From Synechocystis sp. PCC 7509 (lineage in GTDB: Bacteria > Cyanobacteriota > Cyanobacteriia > Cyanobacteriales > Chroococcidiopsidaceae): DNA of 64,000 bases. The notes beneath the pieces were generated by a model. That model saw nothing but the letters and a program-made list of their open reading frames with translations. It did not search any database and was not told the DNA's origin. The stretch spans positions 186,001 through 250,000 of the forward strand of contig NZ_ALVU02000001.1 in assembly GCF_000332075.2 (NCBI RefSeq). Direction: 5' to 3'. Position 1 is the first letter of the stretch. Every line of letters begins with the position of its first letter. A program made the position numbers and the translations under genes. This document shows positions 1 to 9,167 of the stretch, piece after piece.

Positions 1-561
1 GGTGGTCGTGGTGAGTGCAAAGGTAAAAACGAAAATACTATGGCATTTAATGTTGCCTTAAGGGCAACAAGTGGGAGCTACTACAATGGTCAGCCCAACA
101 GGACTGCAAGCGGTCGGAACCTGCGTGCTCGGGGCTATAAAGTGCGGATTGGTAACGGAACGCTTCGATCGGCAATTGCTAATTCTAATGCTTGGGGAGC
201 AGATTTACACATCCCCATACACAGTAATGCTGACATAGCTGAACAGTGTAATCGAACTAGCGCGAACAGCTTTGGTACATTAACTATTCATTATAATAAT
301 AGTTCAAGAGGGTTAGCTTTCGCTAATAAACTGCGCGAATTGATTGGTTCATCAAGCCCAGGAACCAGGGATACAACCTGTAAAAATCCCGGACATCCTT
401 GTACAGCGATTAATCTCGGCGAACTTCGAGAAACAAATGCTGTGGCAGCATATGTAGAGGCAGAATATCATACATGGAACAGGGGGGTTAGCTGGCTAGA
501 AAACCCCTCATGGCCATGGCGGATTGGATACGCAGTTGACTCATTTCTTAATTATCCCTAA
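1..561 (+). CDS. N-acetylmuramoyl-L-alanine amidase (Amidase_3), 5' end cut by window edge
   Basis: Zinc amidase that cleaves the bond between N-acetylmuramic acid and L-alanine in peptidoglycan, acting in the periplasm or outside the cell. The frame is open from base 1, so the gene begins upstream; an internal ATG at 40 is not the true start. Visible parts are a Glu in KNENTMAFN that fits the second zinc ligand, the HSNA zinc-binding histidine region near codon 74 of the visible frame, and a late YVEAE segment that fits the catalytic glutamate. The first zinc histidine (usually in a PGHGG-like motif) must lie before the window; the residues GGRG at the very start may be its tail. An exported protein follows 46 bp downstream. 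Family assignment is good, substrate detail is inferred. Confidence 0.8.
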   Translation, partial: GGRGECKGKNENTMAFNVALRATSGSYYNGQPNRTASGRNLRARGYKVRIGNGTLRSAIANSNAWGADLHIPIHSNADIAEQCNRTSANSFGTLTIHYNNSSRGLAFANKLRELIGSSSPGTRDTTCKNPGHPCTAINLGELRETNAVAAYVEAEYHTWNRGVSWLENPSWPWRIGYAVDSFLNYP

Positions 562-607
562 TAGACACTCTAATCTTAATATTCAACTTATCTCAGGAGA
601 GCGCATT

Positions 608-1459
608 ATGCGTCGTTTAATTCTCATTCTTGCAACCACAGCTTTGAGTTTATTCGGCTTGCAGTTTTTGGTCAAAGGACAGATTCTATTCGAGCCACAG
701 AAACAGATCCAAATCTCCCCACTTACGAAGTATCCAGGATTTGGATACAACCCAGGAACGGAGGAGGCGCGGTTTAATCGGGAAGCAACAGCGCGAGAGC
801 GCCTCATCGCTGAGTGCATGCAGCAAAAAGGTTTTCCATACAATATATCTACAGTCAACACTGAAAACACTGCTACTCCTGAACAGGGTGCCGTAGCAGT
901 GGAAGACCCTAATGTGAGCCATGCTGAGTCACTCAGCCCGGAGCAGCGTAAAGAATACTACATTGCATTATATGGAGTGCCAGATCCCAACGCCTCTAAT
1001 GTTGATCAACTCTATGACTTCAACAGTCCTGGTGGTGGTGGTTGTCAAGGAAAAGCTTTTTCGACAATCACTGGTGTCTTTGCTGCTTCAAGTGCCTTGA
1101 AAGAGCAATACCTCGATCTGCAAAGTTCAGTTCAAGAAGATTCGCGCGTAAAAAGGGCTGAACAGCGGTGGTCTGCGTGCATACGGGGGCGTGGACACCA
1201 ATACGCGAAACCACGCGATCTACGTGCTGCATTAGATACTGAAGAAGCGCAAAGCAGGTTTACTTCCCGAACTCAGCAAGCAACGGCAGCAGGAAATATC
1301 TGTAGTCAAGAAGTCGCATTAGACGATACTATTGTACAGGTTCGTACTGAAAAAGAAGCGGATTTTGTTGTTAAGAACAAGGATTTCCTTGAGCAGCACA
1401 TAAAACGACTCCGCACTGAAGAAGCGCTCTTGAACCAAATTATCATCAAATCAAGATAA
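608..1459 (+). CDS. Exported protein with duplicated Cys-Gly-aromatic motifs, actinobacterial style
   Basis: Function unknown. A 283-residue protein with an N-terminal hydrophobic signal segment (MRRLILILATT, about residues 1-25), then a soluble region. Two short related motifs occur, ECMQQKGFPY and SACIRGRGHQYAKP. Their Cys-x(n)-Gly-aromatic pattern resembles secreted and lipoprotein families I associate with actinomycetes. There is no lipobox cysteine. The C-terminal part is helical and charged. The start at 608 is chosen because AGGAGA at 595-600 lies seven bases upstream; a longer frame from 524 would overlap the amidase. It follows the amidase closely on the same strand and may be co-transcribed. 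Acquisition by transfer is an inference from the motif style. Confidence 0.65.
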   Translation: MRRLILILATTALSLFGLQFLVKGQILFEPQKQIQISPLTKYPGFGYNPGTEEARFNREATARERLIAECMQQKGFPYNISTVNTENTATPEQGAVAVEDPNVSHAESLSPEQRKEYYIALYGVPDPNASNVDQLYDFNSPGGGGCQGKAFSTITGVFAASSALKEQYLDLQSSVQEDSRVKRAEQRWSACIRGRGHQYAKPRDLRAALDTEEAQSRFTSRTQQATAAGNICSQEVALDDTIVQVRTEKEADFVVKNKDFLEQHIKRLRTEEALLNQIIIKSR

Positions 1460-1485
1460 GTCACTACTAAGAGAAAACATCTTGA

Positions 1486-1815
1486 CGCTTCCTTTTAGTA
1501 GAAGTTCCCGTGCATTGGACAAACGATGATTGGGAACAGTTCGCCTTTTTGTACGATCCCCCAATGGGAAGCGGTGTAATTGAAACTTGCGAGAAAGCCT
1601 TTCAATTGTGGAAAGAAGAATTTGACGGGATGTATCGCTACGGTAGCGCTTTTGTCTTGACAATGCACCCAGAACTCATTGGTCGTCCGGCGCGGGTGAT
1701 GATGTTAGAGCGCTTGATAGATTATATGCGATCGCACGATGGAGTATGGCTAACTACTTGCGAGGAAATTGCTAATTGCTGCGTTACTAACCAAGCTATT
1801 TTAGCAAAAACTTAA
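1486..1815 (+). pseudogene. Polysaccharide deacetylase, C-terminal remnant
   Basis: The frame reads VEVPVHWTNDDW, then GSGVIETC, then LTMHPELIGRPARVMMLERL and VWLTTCEEIA. These fit the C-terminal third of NodB-like polysaccharide deacetylases of the allantoinase/PuuE-like branch. The catalytic N-terminal half, with the metal-binding Asp-Asp and HxxxH motifs, is absent: in-frame stops precede 1486 and another gene ends at 1459. The only possible start is a GTG at 1510 in the middle of a conserved segment. I read it as a 5'-truncated relic, not an active enzyme. Confidence 0.7.
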
Positions 1816-1930
1816 AAAATGTTTCTCAAGGATAAAACCACCTCTAAATACTAATTGCGTCTAAAAGTTTATATATCAATGATCCCCTCGTATTCTGCTA
1901 AGTTTGAATGGTTATTTAACTACTAAAACC

Positions 1931-3217
1931 ATGTCAGAATCATTATTTTCTGATGCCAAACAACGTTTAGAAACAGCATTAAAATATATTTCAATCTCTG
2001 AAGATGCCATTGAACACTTAAAGTTCCCTAAAGCCAGCTTAACAGTGTCAATTCCGGTGCGAATGGATAACGGATCGTTACGCATTTTTCAAGGCTACCG
2101 GGTGCGCTACGACGACACGCGCGGGCCTACAAAAGGGGGCATCAGGTTTCATCCCGATGTGACTTTAGAAGAAGTGCAATCTTTGGCATTTTGGATGACT
2201 TTTAAATGCGCCGTACTTAATTTACCTTTTGGCGGTGCAAAAGGCGGGATTGCGCTTAATCCCAAAGAATTATCAAAAATGGAGTTAGAACGTTTAAGTA
2301 GAGGATATGTAGATGCGATCGCCGATTTTATTGGCCCAGATATTGATATTCCTGCACCAGACCTTTATACAAGCCCGATGATTATGGGCTGGATGATGGA
2401 TCAATACAGTATTATTCGGCGACAAATTACCCCCGCAGCATTCACCGGAAAACCCGTAACGATAGGCGGTAGTTTGGGACGAGACACCGCCACCGCCACC
2501 GGAGCTTATTATGTAATTGAAAGTATCAACCAACTATTTCCCTCTGCTCCTCAAGATACTACCGTTGCCGTGCAAGGTTTTGGTAATGCTGGGGCGCACA
2601 TTGCCGAACTATTATTTAAAGCAGGTTATAAAGTAGTTGCTGTCAGTGATTCTCAAGGCGGTATCTATACTAAAAATGGTTTAGATATTCCCAGTATTAG
2701 ACAATACAAAGAAGCTCATCGGGGTATGAAAGCAATTTACTGTCGAGGTACAGTTTGCAACATCATCGATCATGAAGTTGTGAGCAATCAAGAACTTTTG
2801 ACCTTAGATGTAGATATATTGATCCCCGCCGCCTTAGAAAATCAAATTACCGAGGTAAATGCTAACGATATTAAAGCCAAATTTATTTTTGAAGTTGCCA
2901 ATGGCCCGATTAATTCAGCCGCAGACAAAATACTAGGCGAGAAGGGAATTTATGTAGTTCCTGATATTTTAGTTAATGCTGGAGGCGTAACCGTTAGCTA
3001 TTTTGAATGGGTGCAAAATCGCAGTGGGCTTTATTGGACGCTAACGGAAGTTAACCACCGCCTGAAACAAAAAATGGTGGAAGAAACTAAGCATATTTGG
3101 GAAATTGCCCAGCAGCACGCGATATCATTACGCACCGCCGCTTATGTGCATGGCTTGCATCGCTTAGGGGAAGCTATAGATAGTAAAGGCACGAGAGATT
3201 ATTACGTTAATGGCTAA
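1931..3217 (+). CDS. gdhA: NAD(P)-dependent glutamate dehydrogenase
   Basis: Reversible oxidative deamination of glutamate to 2-oxoglutarate and ammonia in the cytosol. The 428-residue protein shows the Glu/Leu/Phe/Val dehydrogenase layout. The N-terminal substrate domain carries GPTKGGIRFH and PFGGAKGGI with the catalytic lysine near residue 104, then PAPDLYTSPMIMGW. A C-terminal Rossmann domain with a glycine-rich turn (QGFGNAGAH) follows. Length is typical of the class. I prefer the ATG at 1931 (MSESLFSDAK) over an upstream in-frame TTG at 1904; no clear ribosome site is seen. In cyanobacteria this enzyme is an auxiliary route beside glutamine synthetase/GOGAT; a GOGAT gene lies further along the window. 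Cofactor preference cannot be read from the sequence. Confidence 0.93.
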   Translation: MSESLFSDAKQRLETALKYISISEDAIEHLKFPKASLTVSIPVRMDNGSLRIFQGYRVRYDDTRGPTKGGIRFHPDVTLEEVQSLAFWMTFKCAVLNLPFGGAKGGIALNPKELSKMELERLSRGYVDAIADFIGPDIDIPAPDLYTSPMIMGWMMDQYSIIRRQITPAAFTGKPVTIGGSLGRDTATATGAYYVIESINQLFPSAPQDTTVAVQGFGNAGAHIAELLFKAGYKVVAVSDSQGGIYTKNGLDIPSIRQYKEAHRGMKAIYCRGTVCNIIDHEVVSNQELLTLDVDILIPAALENQITEVNANDIKAKFIFEVANGPINSAADKILGEKGIYVVPDILVNAGGVTVSYFEWVQNRSGLYWTLTEVNHRLKQKMVEETKHIWEIAQQHAISLRTAAYVHGLHRLGEAIDSKGTRDYYVNG

Positions 3218-3228
3218 TAATTCAATCG

Positions 3229-4065
3229 TTAGGACTGGGATTTTAATTCGGGTTCAGAAAATGCGATCGCCCTAGAGGTACTAAAATCTAAAAAGTTTTC
3301 CTCTTGCATAATTTGGTAGAGATTAACCTGGGCTTCTACTAAGCAAGCATGACCGCTATAAGGTAAAACTACCATTTTGGCATCAGGCAAACTTTTAACC
3401 AAGTATCTAGCTTCCGTTACCGATGGTAAAAGACGATCTAAAGCACTAGCCACTAGGAATACTGGTTGAGTAATCCGCTGCAATTGATGGGCATCAACAT
3501 CAAACTCTTTAATCAGCGATAACCGCCAAAGAACAGTCTCCGACGGAACTAAACGCATAGTTTTAAGCAAATCTTTACGAATATCACGATCTACTAACCC
3601 TAAAGACGCTAGAAACGGTAATAATCCTATTGCACCAAAGTCAAAAAAACAGGATGGGACTAAATAAACTAGCTGCGATGCCCAATTTAGCCAAGGGCGA
3701 CGATGAAAAGCCGAAGCTGGGTTAACTAAAATAATTCTGTTAAATAACTGGGGTACTTTCAGGGCGACTTTTATTGCCAACGCTCCCCCAAAAGACTCGC
3801 CGCATAAATAAACTAGCCTGTGCGGATTAATTTTTAATTCTTCTTCAATTAAATCTATAACTTGATCGCTTAAAACGTCCCAGCTACTCAAATCGTTCGG
3901 TGGAATCATTAAGCAACGCACGTCAAAAGCAACTTCCAAACCCTCTGTTTGCGTTCTCAAAAGTTGCCCTGTACCGTCCATTCCTGGCAAAAATACAAAC
4001 AACGGGTATTTTGGCTGTAGCCGTTTGGGAGTGAGAAAACAAGGATGACTTGTAAGTTCTGGCAT
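3229..4065 (-). CDS. Alpha/beta hydrolase, phytyl ester synthase N-domain-like
   Basis: A 278-residue alpha/beta-fold hydrolase. The oxyanion-turn segment FLPGMDGTG is near the start, the nucleophile elbow GESFGG near residue 94, a candidate acid in ALDRLLPS and the catalytic histidine in SGHACL. The FLPGMDGTGQLL opening is typical of the hydrolase domain found at the N-terminus of plant chloroplast phytyl ester synthases (PES1/PES2) and of stand-alone cyanobacterial homologues. The next gene upstream on the same strand, 88 bp away, is a PlsC-type acyltransferase. Together they mirror the two domains of the plant enzyme. Acting on galactolipid or phytyl esters is inference; any serine esterase activity is possible. 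Confidence 0.8.
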   Translation of the reverse strand: MPELTSHPCFLTPKRLQPKYPLFVFLPGMDGTGQLLRTQTEGLEVAFDVRCLMIPPNDLSSWDVLSDQVIDLIEEELKINPHRLVYLCGESFGGALAIKVALKVPQLFNRIILVNPASAFHRRPWLNWASQLVYLVPSCFFDFGAIGLLPFLASLGLVDRDIRKDLLKTMRLVPSETVLWRLSLIKEFDVDAHQLQRITQPVFLVASALDRLLPSVTEARYLVKSLPDAKMVVLPYSGHACLVEAQVNLYQIMQEENFLDFSTSRAIAFSEPELKSQS

Positions 4066-4153
4066 TGTCTTAACTTAAGTTATATAAAATTCAACAGATT
4101 TAATACTTCTAAGTTATCAGGCTTTGAGAGTTGCAAGGGTAGAACCATACTTT

Positions 4154-4906
4154 TCAATAACAACCTTGACGTAAAAGCTCAACAATTTCTGCTTGACAAT
4201 GATTAGTCACATCGGCTACTACTGTTTTTGCTTGTTTTCCTTGGTATTGTTGCTGCATCAATGGCGTGATGCGATAAGGACGACCAATTAAAACCGCCAC
4301 CCGACGATATATTACCAGTGGATGCCAGCCATTTTGATTAAATAAAGGTTCTGTTGGGTCAAATAAGCTTAGTAGCCGTAAGGGAACGGCAGAACTACTC
4401 TTTTCTTCAATAGAAGCGATCGCTACTGGTAAAATAACTAAATCTTTAACTGGTTTAATGCGATCGCTACCCGCATCCGCCCGTAATGCCAAATGAGCAA
4501 ATCCACGCTGAAAGTCAGTAATCCCATTTGGTTCGCTAAATTGCACCATCGGTTCTGTACCTTCAGGAAATACCCCAACTGCTTGATTTGCTTGTAATAG
4601 CTGTAAAGCTCGCTGAAAAAATCCCTGTTGACGAGAAGGAGTCGCTTCTAAAGGAAAACACCCCAACCCAGTCACAATCTCTCGCATTACTGGTACTTGT
4701 CCCATGTAATGATGACAAGCAAAGCGAATAGGTCTTTCTACGGCGGCGATTAAAACTGGCGCATCCATAAAACTACGGTGATTGCTCACTACTAAAACTG
4801 GGCTACTTTGGGGAATGCGATCTTCGTAGTAACGAAATATTTTTGTACCTGTAGCCGTTAAGAAGCCATGAGAAATCTGTTGAGGGCTGTTGTTGGCATT
4901 GTTCAT
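4154..4906 (-). CDS. 1-acyl-glycerol-3-phosphate acyltransferase-like (PlsC family)
   Basis: A 250-residue LPLAT-family acyltransferase that would transfer an acyl group to a lipid acceptor at the membrane. It has the catalytic NHRSFMD (NHx4D box, near residue 42) and VFPEGTEP (block III, near residue 112) motifs. It is divergent from the second PlsC in this window (13952-14590), which sits in the fatty-acid cluster and is more likely the housekeeping enzyme. It lies upstream of and on the same strand as an alpha/beta hydrolase, probably forming a two-gene operon. Acceptor is unknown; phytol, plastoquinol, diacylglycerol or lysophosphatidate are all possible for this branch. Confidence 0.82.
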   Translation of the reverse strand: MNNANNSPQQISHGFLTATGTKIFRYYEDRIPQSSPVLVVSNHRSFMDAPVLIAAVERPIRFACHHYMGQVPVMREIVTGLGCFPLEATPSRQQGFFQRALQLLQANQAVGVFPEGTEPMVQFSEPNGITDFQRGFAHLALRADAGSDRIKPVKDLVILPVAIASIEEKSSSAVPLRLLSLFDPTEPLFNQNGWHPLVIYRRVAVLIGRPYRITPLMQQQYQGKQAKTVVADVTNHCQAEIVELLRQGCY

Positions 4907-5212
4907 GCGTTGCAGATATTGACTATGTATGAAACTACTTATCTAGGGAATCACCTAGTTGAAAGATTTAACGGAGGATAGCTATGCGCTTGAAACCTGC
5001 CTGAATAAATAGCATTTTATAATTTATTTTACATTTTTTAACATTTGCACGAAAGTACCTTAAGGTATAAACGGCGCTATTGCCTGTATTGTAAAAGTTA
5101 TTGTTTGATTTGATTAGACAACTCTACCAAGAATCTTTACAAAAATTAATAAAAATATATACATACATATTCTGTTATATGATATTGAGAAGTTAAAAAA
5201 ATATTAAATTTC
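4907..5212. other. Divergent intergenic region between acyltransferase and metG
   Basis: 306 bases between two divergently read genes, strongly A+T rich. It should hold both promoters. I see A+T-rich hexamers but no convincing spaced promoter pair, no RNA gene and no open frame of note. Confidence 0.5.
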
Positions 5213-6805
5213 ATGAAATTTTCAAGTCAAAGCCAAGAAACCTTTGCTGTGACAACACCGCTTTATTATGTAAACGATCTGCCTCATGTAGGTAGCGCTT
5301 ACCCGACGATCGCTGCCGATATATTAGCGCGATTTGAGAGAATGCGAGGGAAGTCGGTACTATTCATTACTGGTACTGACGAACACGGGCAAAAAATTCA
5401 ACGAGCCGCCGAAAGTAACCACAAGTCACCTCAAGTTTACTCTGATGAAATTTCTAGCAGCTTTGTGGCGCTGTGGCAGCAGCTAAATATACAATACGAT
5501 CGCTTTAGTCGAACTACAGCCACAAATCACGAAGCAATTGTTAAAGAATTTTTCGGGCGAGTATGGGATAAAGGCGATATTTATAAAAGTCAGCAAAAAG
5601 GCTGGTACTGTGTTGCTTGTGAAGAATTTAAAGAAGAAAGAGAACTTTTAAGCGACTTTTTTTGCAGCATTCACACCAATAAAAAAGCTGAGTGGCGAGA
5701 CGAGGAAAATTACTTTTTTCGGTTGTCAAGTTACCAAAGTAAACTTGAAGCATTTTATCAAGAACACCCTAATTTTATTGCGCCTCAAAGCCGCCGTAAT
5801 GAGGTTCTAAACTTTGTTGCTCAAGGATTGCAAGACTTTTCGATTTCGCGGGTAAATTTAGATTGGGGTTTCCCTGTACCTATTGATTCTAGTCATACAT
5901 TGTACGTTTGGTTTGATGCACTGCTGGGGTACATAACGGCTTTACTTGAACCTGGCGAAGAACCAACACTTGAAAATGCTTTAGCTAAATGGTGGCCTAT
6001 AAACTTACATTTAATTGGTAAGGATATATTGCGCTTTCACGCCATTTATTGGCCAGCAATGCTGATGTCCGCAGAACTAGAATTGCCTAAAGTAGTATTT
6101 GGACACGGTTTTTTGACTAAAGACAACCAAAAAATGGGTAAAACTCTAGGAAATACTCTAGATCCCGTTGCTTTAGTAAAGCAGTATGGCGCGGATGCTG
6201 TTCGCTACTACTTTATTAAAGCCATTGAATTTGGTAAAGATGGCGACTTTAGTAAAACTCGATTTATTGAAACGTTGAATGCTGACTTAGCTAAAAACTT
6301 GGGGAACTTAGTAAATCGAATTTTAACAATGGCCCTAAAGTACGGTTATGCTAATGCTCTAAATCTGAGTATTGAAACTATAGCTGAAGACAATCCATTA
6401 AAAATTGCTGGGATGACTTTGGGAGAAGAAGTCGCCAAAGCCTACGAAAATCTAGCTTTTAGTCAAGCTTGCGAATTAGTATTAAATTTAGCTCGAACAG
6501 GCAATAAGTATATAGACGACCAAAAGCCTTGGACTTTGTACAAAGAAGGTAAAATTCAGGAACTAGAGCAATTGTTGTATTCTGTTTTAGAATCAGTAAG
6601 ATTAGCTGCTTACCTGCTGTCACCAGTGATTCCTAGCATTGCTAATGACATTTATCAACAATTGGGATTTGTCGCCAATTTTAACGATAAAAATGACGTT
6701 TTCAATACTGTACCCTTCTCTATTCATGCCAATTGGGGAGTCTTAAGTTGCAAGCAACAGTTAGGAAATCCCCATCCTGTATTTAAAAGCCTAGAACTAA
6801 ATTAA
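5213..6805 (+). CDS. metG: Methionyl-tRNA synthetase
   Basis: Charges tRNA-Met with methionine, using ATP, in the cytosol. The 530-residue protein has the class I HIGH-like motif as HVGS (near residue 25) after TTPLYYVNDLP, the GTDEHGQK segment, a single zinc-knuckle-like cluster starting CVACEE (near residue 143) and ending with FCSIH, and the KMSKS-like loop KMGKT near residue 307. An anticodon-binding helical domain follows. Length matches the short bacterial form without the C-terminal tRNA-binding EMAP domain. It starts at ATG 5213 after an A+T-rich leader. Confidence 0.96.
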   Translation: MKFSSQSQETFAVTTPLYYVNDLPHVGSAYPTIAADILARFERMRGKSVLFITGTDEHGQKIQRAAESNHKSPQVYSDEISSSFVALWQQLNIQYDRFSRTTATNHEAIVKEFFGRVWDKGDIYKSQQKGWYCVACEEFKEERELLSDFFCSIHTNKKAEWRDEENYFFRLSSYQSKLEAFYQEHPNFIAPQSRRNEVLNFVAQGLQDFSISRVNLDWGFPVPIDSSHTLYVWFDALLGYITALLEPGEEPTLENALAKWWPINLHLIGKDILRFHAIYWPAMLMSAELELPKVVFGHGFLTKDNQKMGKTLGNTLDPVALVKQYGADAVRYYFIKAIEFGKDGDFSKTRFIETLNADLAKNLGNLVNRILTMALKYGYANALNLSIETIAEDNPLKIAGMTLGEEVAKAYENLAFSQACELVLNLARTGNKYIDDQKPWTLYKEGKIQELEQLLYSVLESVRLAAYLLSPVIPSIANDIYQQLGFVANFNDKNDVFNTVPFSIHANWGVLSCKQQLGNPHPVFKSLELN

Positions 6806-6943
6806 GCAGGTTGGTATCGATTGTACTTTCCTGTCTAATTAGAGGTTTTTAATGTTACTTTATAGATATTTAAACCGCTCAATCGGGCAAATAACATAAT
6901 ACAAAACATAAATTATTTTTTGATAAAAACTGAGGCATAAAAA

Positions 6944-7582
6944 ATGTTGAATAATTTTGATAAAAGTCCAATTTTTACACCTGAACAAGTCTTAGAAAAT
7001 AGAGGACGTGTAGCCATTTTTATTGATGGCTCAAATTTGTTCTACGCAGCCTTACAACTAGGAATTGAAATAGATTATACAAAACTATTGTGTAGGCTTA
7101 CTGGCGGTTCAAGATTGTTGCGATCGTTTTTTTATACTGGTGTAGATAGGACTAACGAAAAACAGCAAGGATTTTTGTTGTGGATGCGGCGCAATGGTTA
7201 CAGGGTAATTGCGAAAGATTTGGTACAGCTACCCGATGGTTCAAAAAAAGCTAACTTAGATGTAGAAATTGCTGTAGATATGATGGCGCTGGTAGATTCT
7301 TACGATACCGCCGTATTAGTTAGCGGTGATGGAGATTTGGCTTACGCAGTCAACGCTGTAAGCTATCATGGCGTGCGGGTCGAAGTAGTTAGTTTACGAG
7401 CCATGACTAGCGATAGTTTAATTAATGTGAGCGATCGCTACATTGACCTTGAGCAAATCAAAGAAGACATCCAAAAAACATCAAGAGTTACAAATTACGC
7501 TTATCGTCCCTTGTCTAGCCTAGGATTGATGGAACAACCCGAAGATGGAACTTTAGACATTATCAAGTCCTCCGATGACTAG
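6944..7582 (+). CDS. NYN domain protein, LabA/DUF88 family
   Basis: A 212-residue protein with a PIN-like NYN domain: FIDGSNLFYA near the start, KANLDVEIAVDMM in the middle and VSGDGDLAYAV later. These supply the clustered aspartates of a metal-dependent RNase fold. The family includes LabA of Synechococcus elongatus, which feeds back on KaiC-dependent gene expression; calling this one LabA is an inference. The C-terminal 35 residues are polar and non-conserved. The gene is 18 bp upstream of the lptC-like gene and is probably co-transcribed with it. RNase activity is predicted only from the retained acidic residues. Confidence 0.85.
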   Translation: MLNNFDKSPIFTPEQVLENRGRVAIFIDGSNLFYAALQLGIEIDYTKLLCRLTGGSRLLRSFFYTGVDRTNEKQQGFLLWMRRNGYRVIAKDLVQLPDGSKKANLDVEIAVDMMALVDSYDTAVLVSGDGDLAYAVNAVSYHGVRVEVVSLRAMTSDSLINVSDRYIDLEQIKEDIQKTSRVTNYAYRPLSSLGLMEQPEDGTLDIIKSSDD

Positions 7583-7600
7583 AACCAAATAAAATCAAGC

Positions 7601-8746
7601 ATGAATAATTGTCATTTCCCATCGGTTAAATGGCGACTCCTAGCTGCGCCCTTAATGAGTGTGGGGTTGATACTGGGGTTATTTGGCTGCGCAGGTCAAA
7701 ATTCTAATCAACAAGCGTCACCAAGCCCCTCATCAAGCCCTACAACGCAAAACGAATTGACATTTAACGATGTCACTTTAGAACAAGCCGACGAACAAGG
7801 ACGACCAGTTTGGAAAGTTCAAGGCAAACAAGCAAGTTATAGTCGAGAACAAAAACTTGCTCAAGTACAAAAGCCATCGGGAGAATTATTTGTTGATGGC
7901 AAAGTAGTCTACAAAATTAGCGCACAACTTGCCCAAATTCAGCAAAACGGCAAACAGTTGTTTTTGACGGGCAAAATTGTTGCTACAGATACAGTTAATG
8001 GCGTAGTCTTGCGCGGTAACGAATTAGAATGGCGACCTAAAGAAGATTTGCTAATTGTCCGCAAGCAAATTAGGGGAACTTATCAGCAAATTCAAGCTAC
8101 AGCAGAAGAAGCACGAGTAAATAGCCGCTCGGCGCGAGTAGATTTGCAAGGTAAAGTAGTAGCTCAAGCTACCGATCCCGCCTTGCAAATGCGGACAACT
8201 CATTTAATTTGGGAAGTAAAGAAGCAAACTTTAATTGGCGATCGCGCCATAGCCATTGATCGTTATAAAGGTAAAGTAATTAGCGATCGCGCCACCGCTA
8301 ACGGCGCAAATGTCAACTTAAAAACTAAAGTTATCACCCTCCAGCCCAAGGCGCAAATCGTCGCCACAGAACCACCGCTACAAATAGACAGTAATTCCTT
8401 AAGTTGGGATTTGAACGCTGAACTTGTTACCGCCAATCAGCCAGTAAAAGTAGTTCATCGCCAGCAGCAAATAACTACAACAGCGAACCGGGGAAGAATG
8501 AATTTAGGCAATGAAATTGTACATTTAACAGGCAATGTGACTGCTAGGGGACAGCGCCAACAATCTCTCGATGCTCAAAAATTAACCTGGTATTTGCCAA
8601 CGCAGTTAGTAGAAGCGGAGGGAAGCGTAGTTTATCGTCAACTAGAGCCGCCAGTTAATTTTACAGGGCAAAAAGCTGTAGGGAAGTTGCAGGAGCAAAA
8701 TATTACCGTTACTGGCGGTAGAGTTGTGACTACATTTATTCCTTAG
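7601..8746 (+). CDS. lptC: LptC-type LPS-export lipoprotein
   Basis: Probable periplasmic component of the Lpt bridge that moves lipopolysaccharide from the inner to the outer membrane. The 381-residue protein has a signal segment ending in a lipobox (GLFGCAG, cysteine near residue 30), a Ser/Pro/Thr-rich linker and then a long beta-rich region of repeated strands typical of the LptC/OstA jelly-roll. It is about twice the length of the proteobacterial protein, as is usual for cyanobacterial homologues with duplicated OstA-like repeats. It lies just downstream of the NYN gene on the same strand. Confidence 0.78.
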   Translation: MNNCHFPSVKWRLLAAPLMSVGLILGLFGCAGQNSNQQASPSPSSSPTTQNELTFNDVTLEQADEQGRPVWKVQGKQASYSREQKLAQVQKPSGELFVDGKVVYKISAQLAQIQQNGKQLFLTGKIVATDTVNGVVLRGNELEWRPKEDLLIVRKQIRGTYQQIQATAEEARVNSRSARVDLQGKVVAQATDPALQMRTTHLIWEVKKQTLIGDRAIAIDRYKGKVISDRATANGANVNLKTKVITLQPKAQIVATEPPLQIDSNSLSWDLNAELVTANQPVKVVHRQQQITTTANRGRMNLGNEIVHLTGNVTARGQRQQSLDAQKLTWYLPTQLVEAEGSVVYRQLEPPVNFTGQKAVGKLQEQNITVTGGRVVTTFIP

Positions 8747-8861
8747 AGACTTGGGAAAATAGAGTACCCATCATTTTGCAGAGGTAACATTAGTTCGATC
8801 TTGTAGCAGTTGAGTTGAATTATAAAACCCAGTATTTCTGAAAGAAGGCGATAAAATAAAC

Positions 8862-9167
8862 ATGAATATCGTCTATAGGCTTGAAGATGTTGAATTTGAG
8901 TGGGATAGCAATAAAGCTCAGAGCAACCTTGAAAAACACGGTATTACCTTTGAAGAAGCAGTAGAGGCTTTCTTCGATCCTTTCTACCAAGTTGGGGAAG
9001 CCAATCCAAATACAATTGCTAATATCGAGAAACGCGAGTTCCTTCTTGGCTATTCTCTAGAGCAACGCCTTTTATTAATCATTTATGTTGAAAGAGGAGT
9101 GCGAAACCGCATAATTTCTGCTCGTCCTGCTACTCAAAATGAAAAGAAACTTTATGAACAAGGCTGA
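8862..9167 (+). CDS. brnT: BrnT family toxin
   Basis: A 101-residue RelE-fold ribonuclease toxin of a type II toxin-antitoxin pair. Family signatures are VEFEWDSNKAQSNLEKHGI, the FDP segment after EAVEAF, and RIISARPATQNEKKLYE at the end. The downstream frame overlaps it by 29 bases and would encode the antitoxin. Toxin-first order is usual for BrnT loci. The canonical basic and aromatic active-site positions look present, so it is probably functional. Confidence 0.9.
   Translation: MNIVYRLEDVEFEWDSNKAQSNLEKHGITFEEAVEAFFDPFYQVGEANPNTIANIEKREFLLGYSLEQRLLLIIYVERGVRNRIISARPATQNEKKLYEQG

Noticed and set aside
1-561. Amidase as a phage endolysin marking a prophage
   Set aside because: No other phage gene is visible; the neighbours are a secreted protein and metabolic genes.
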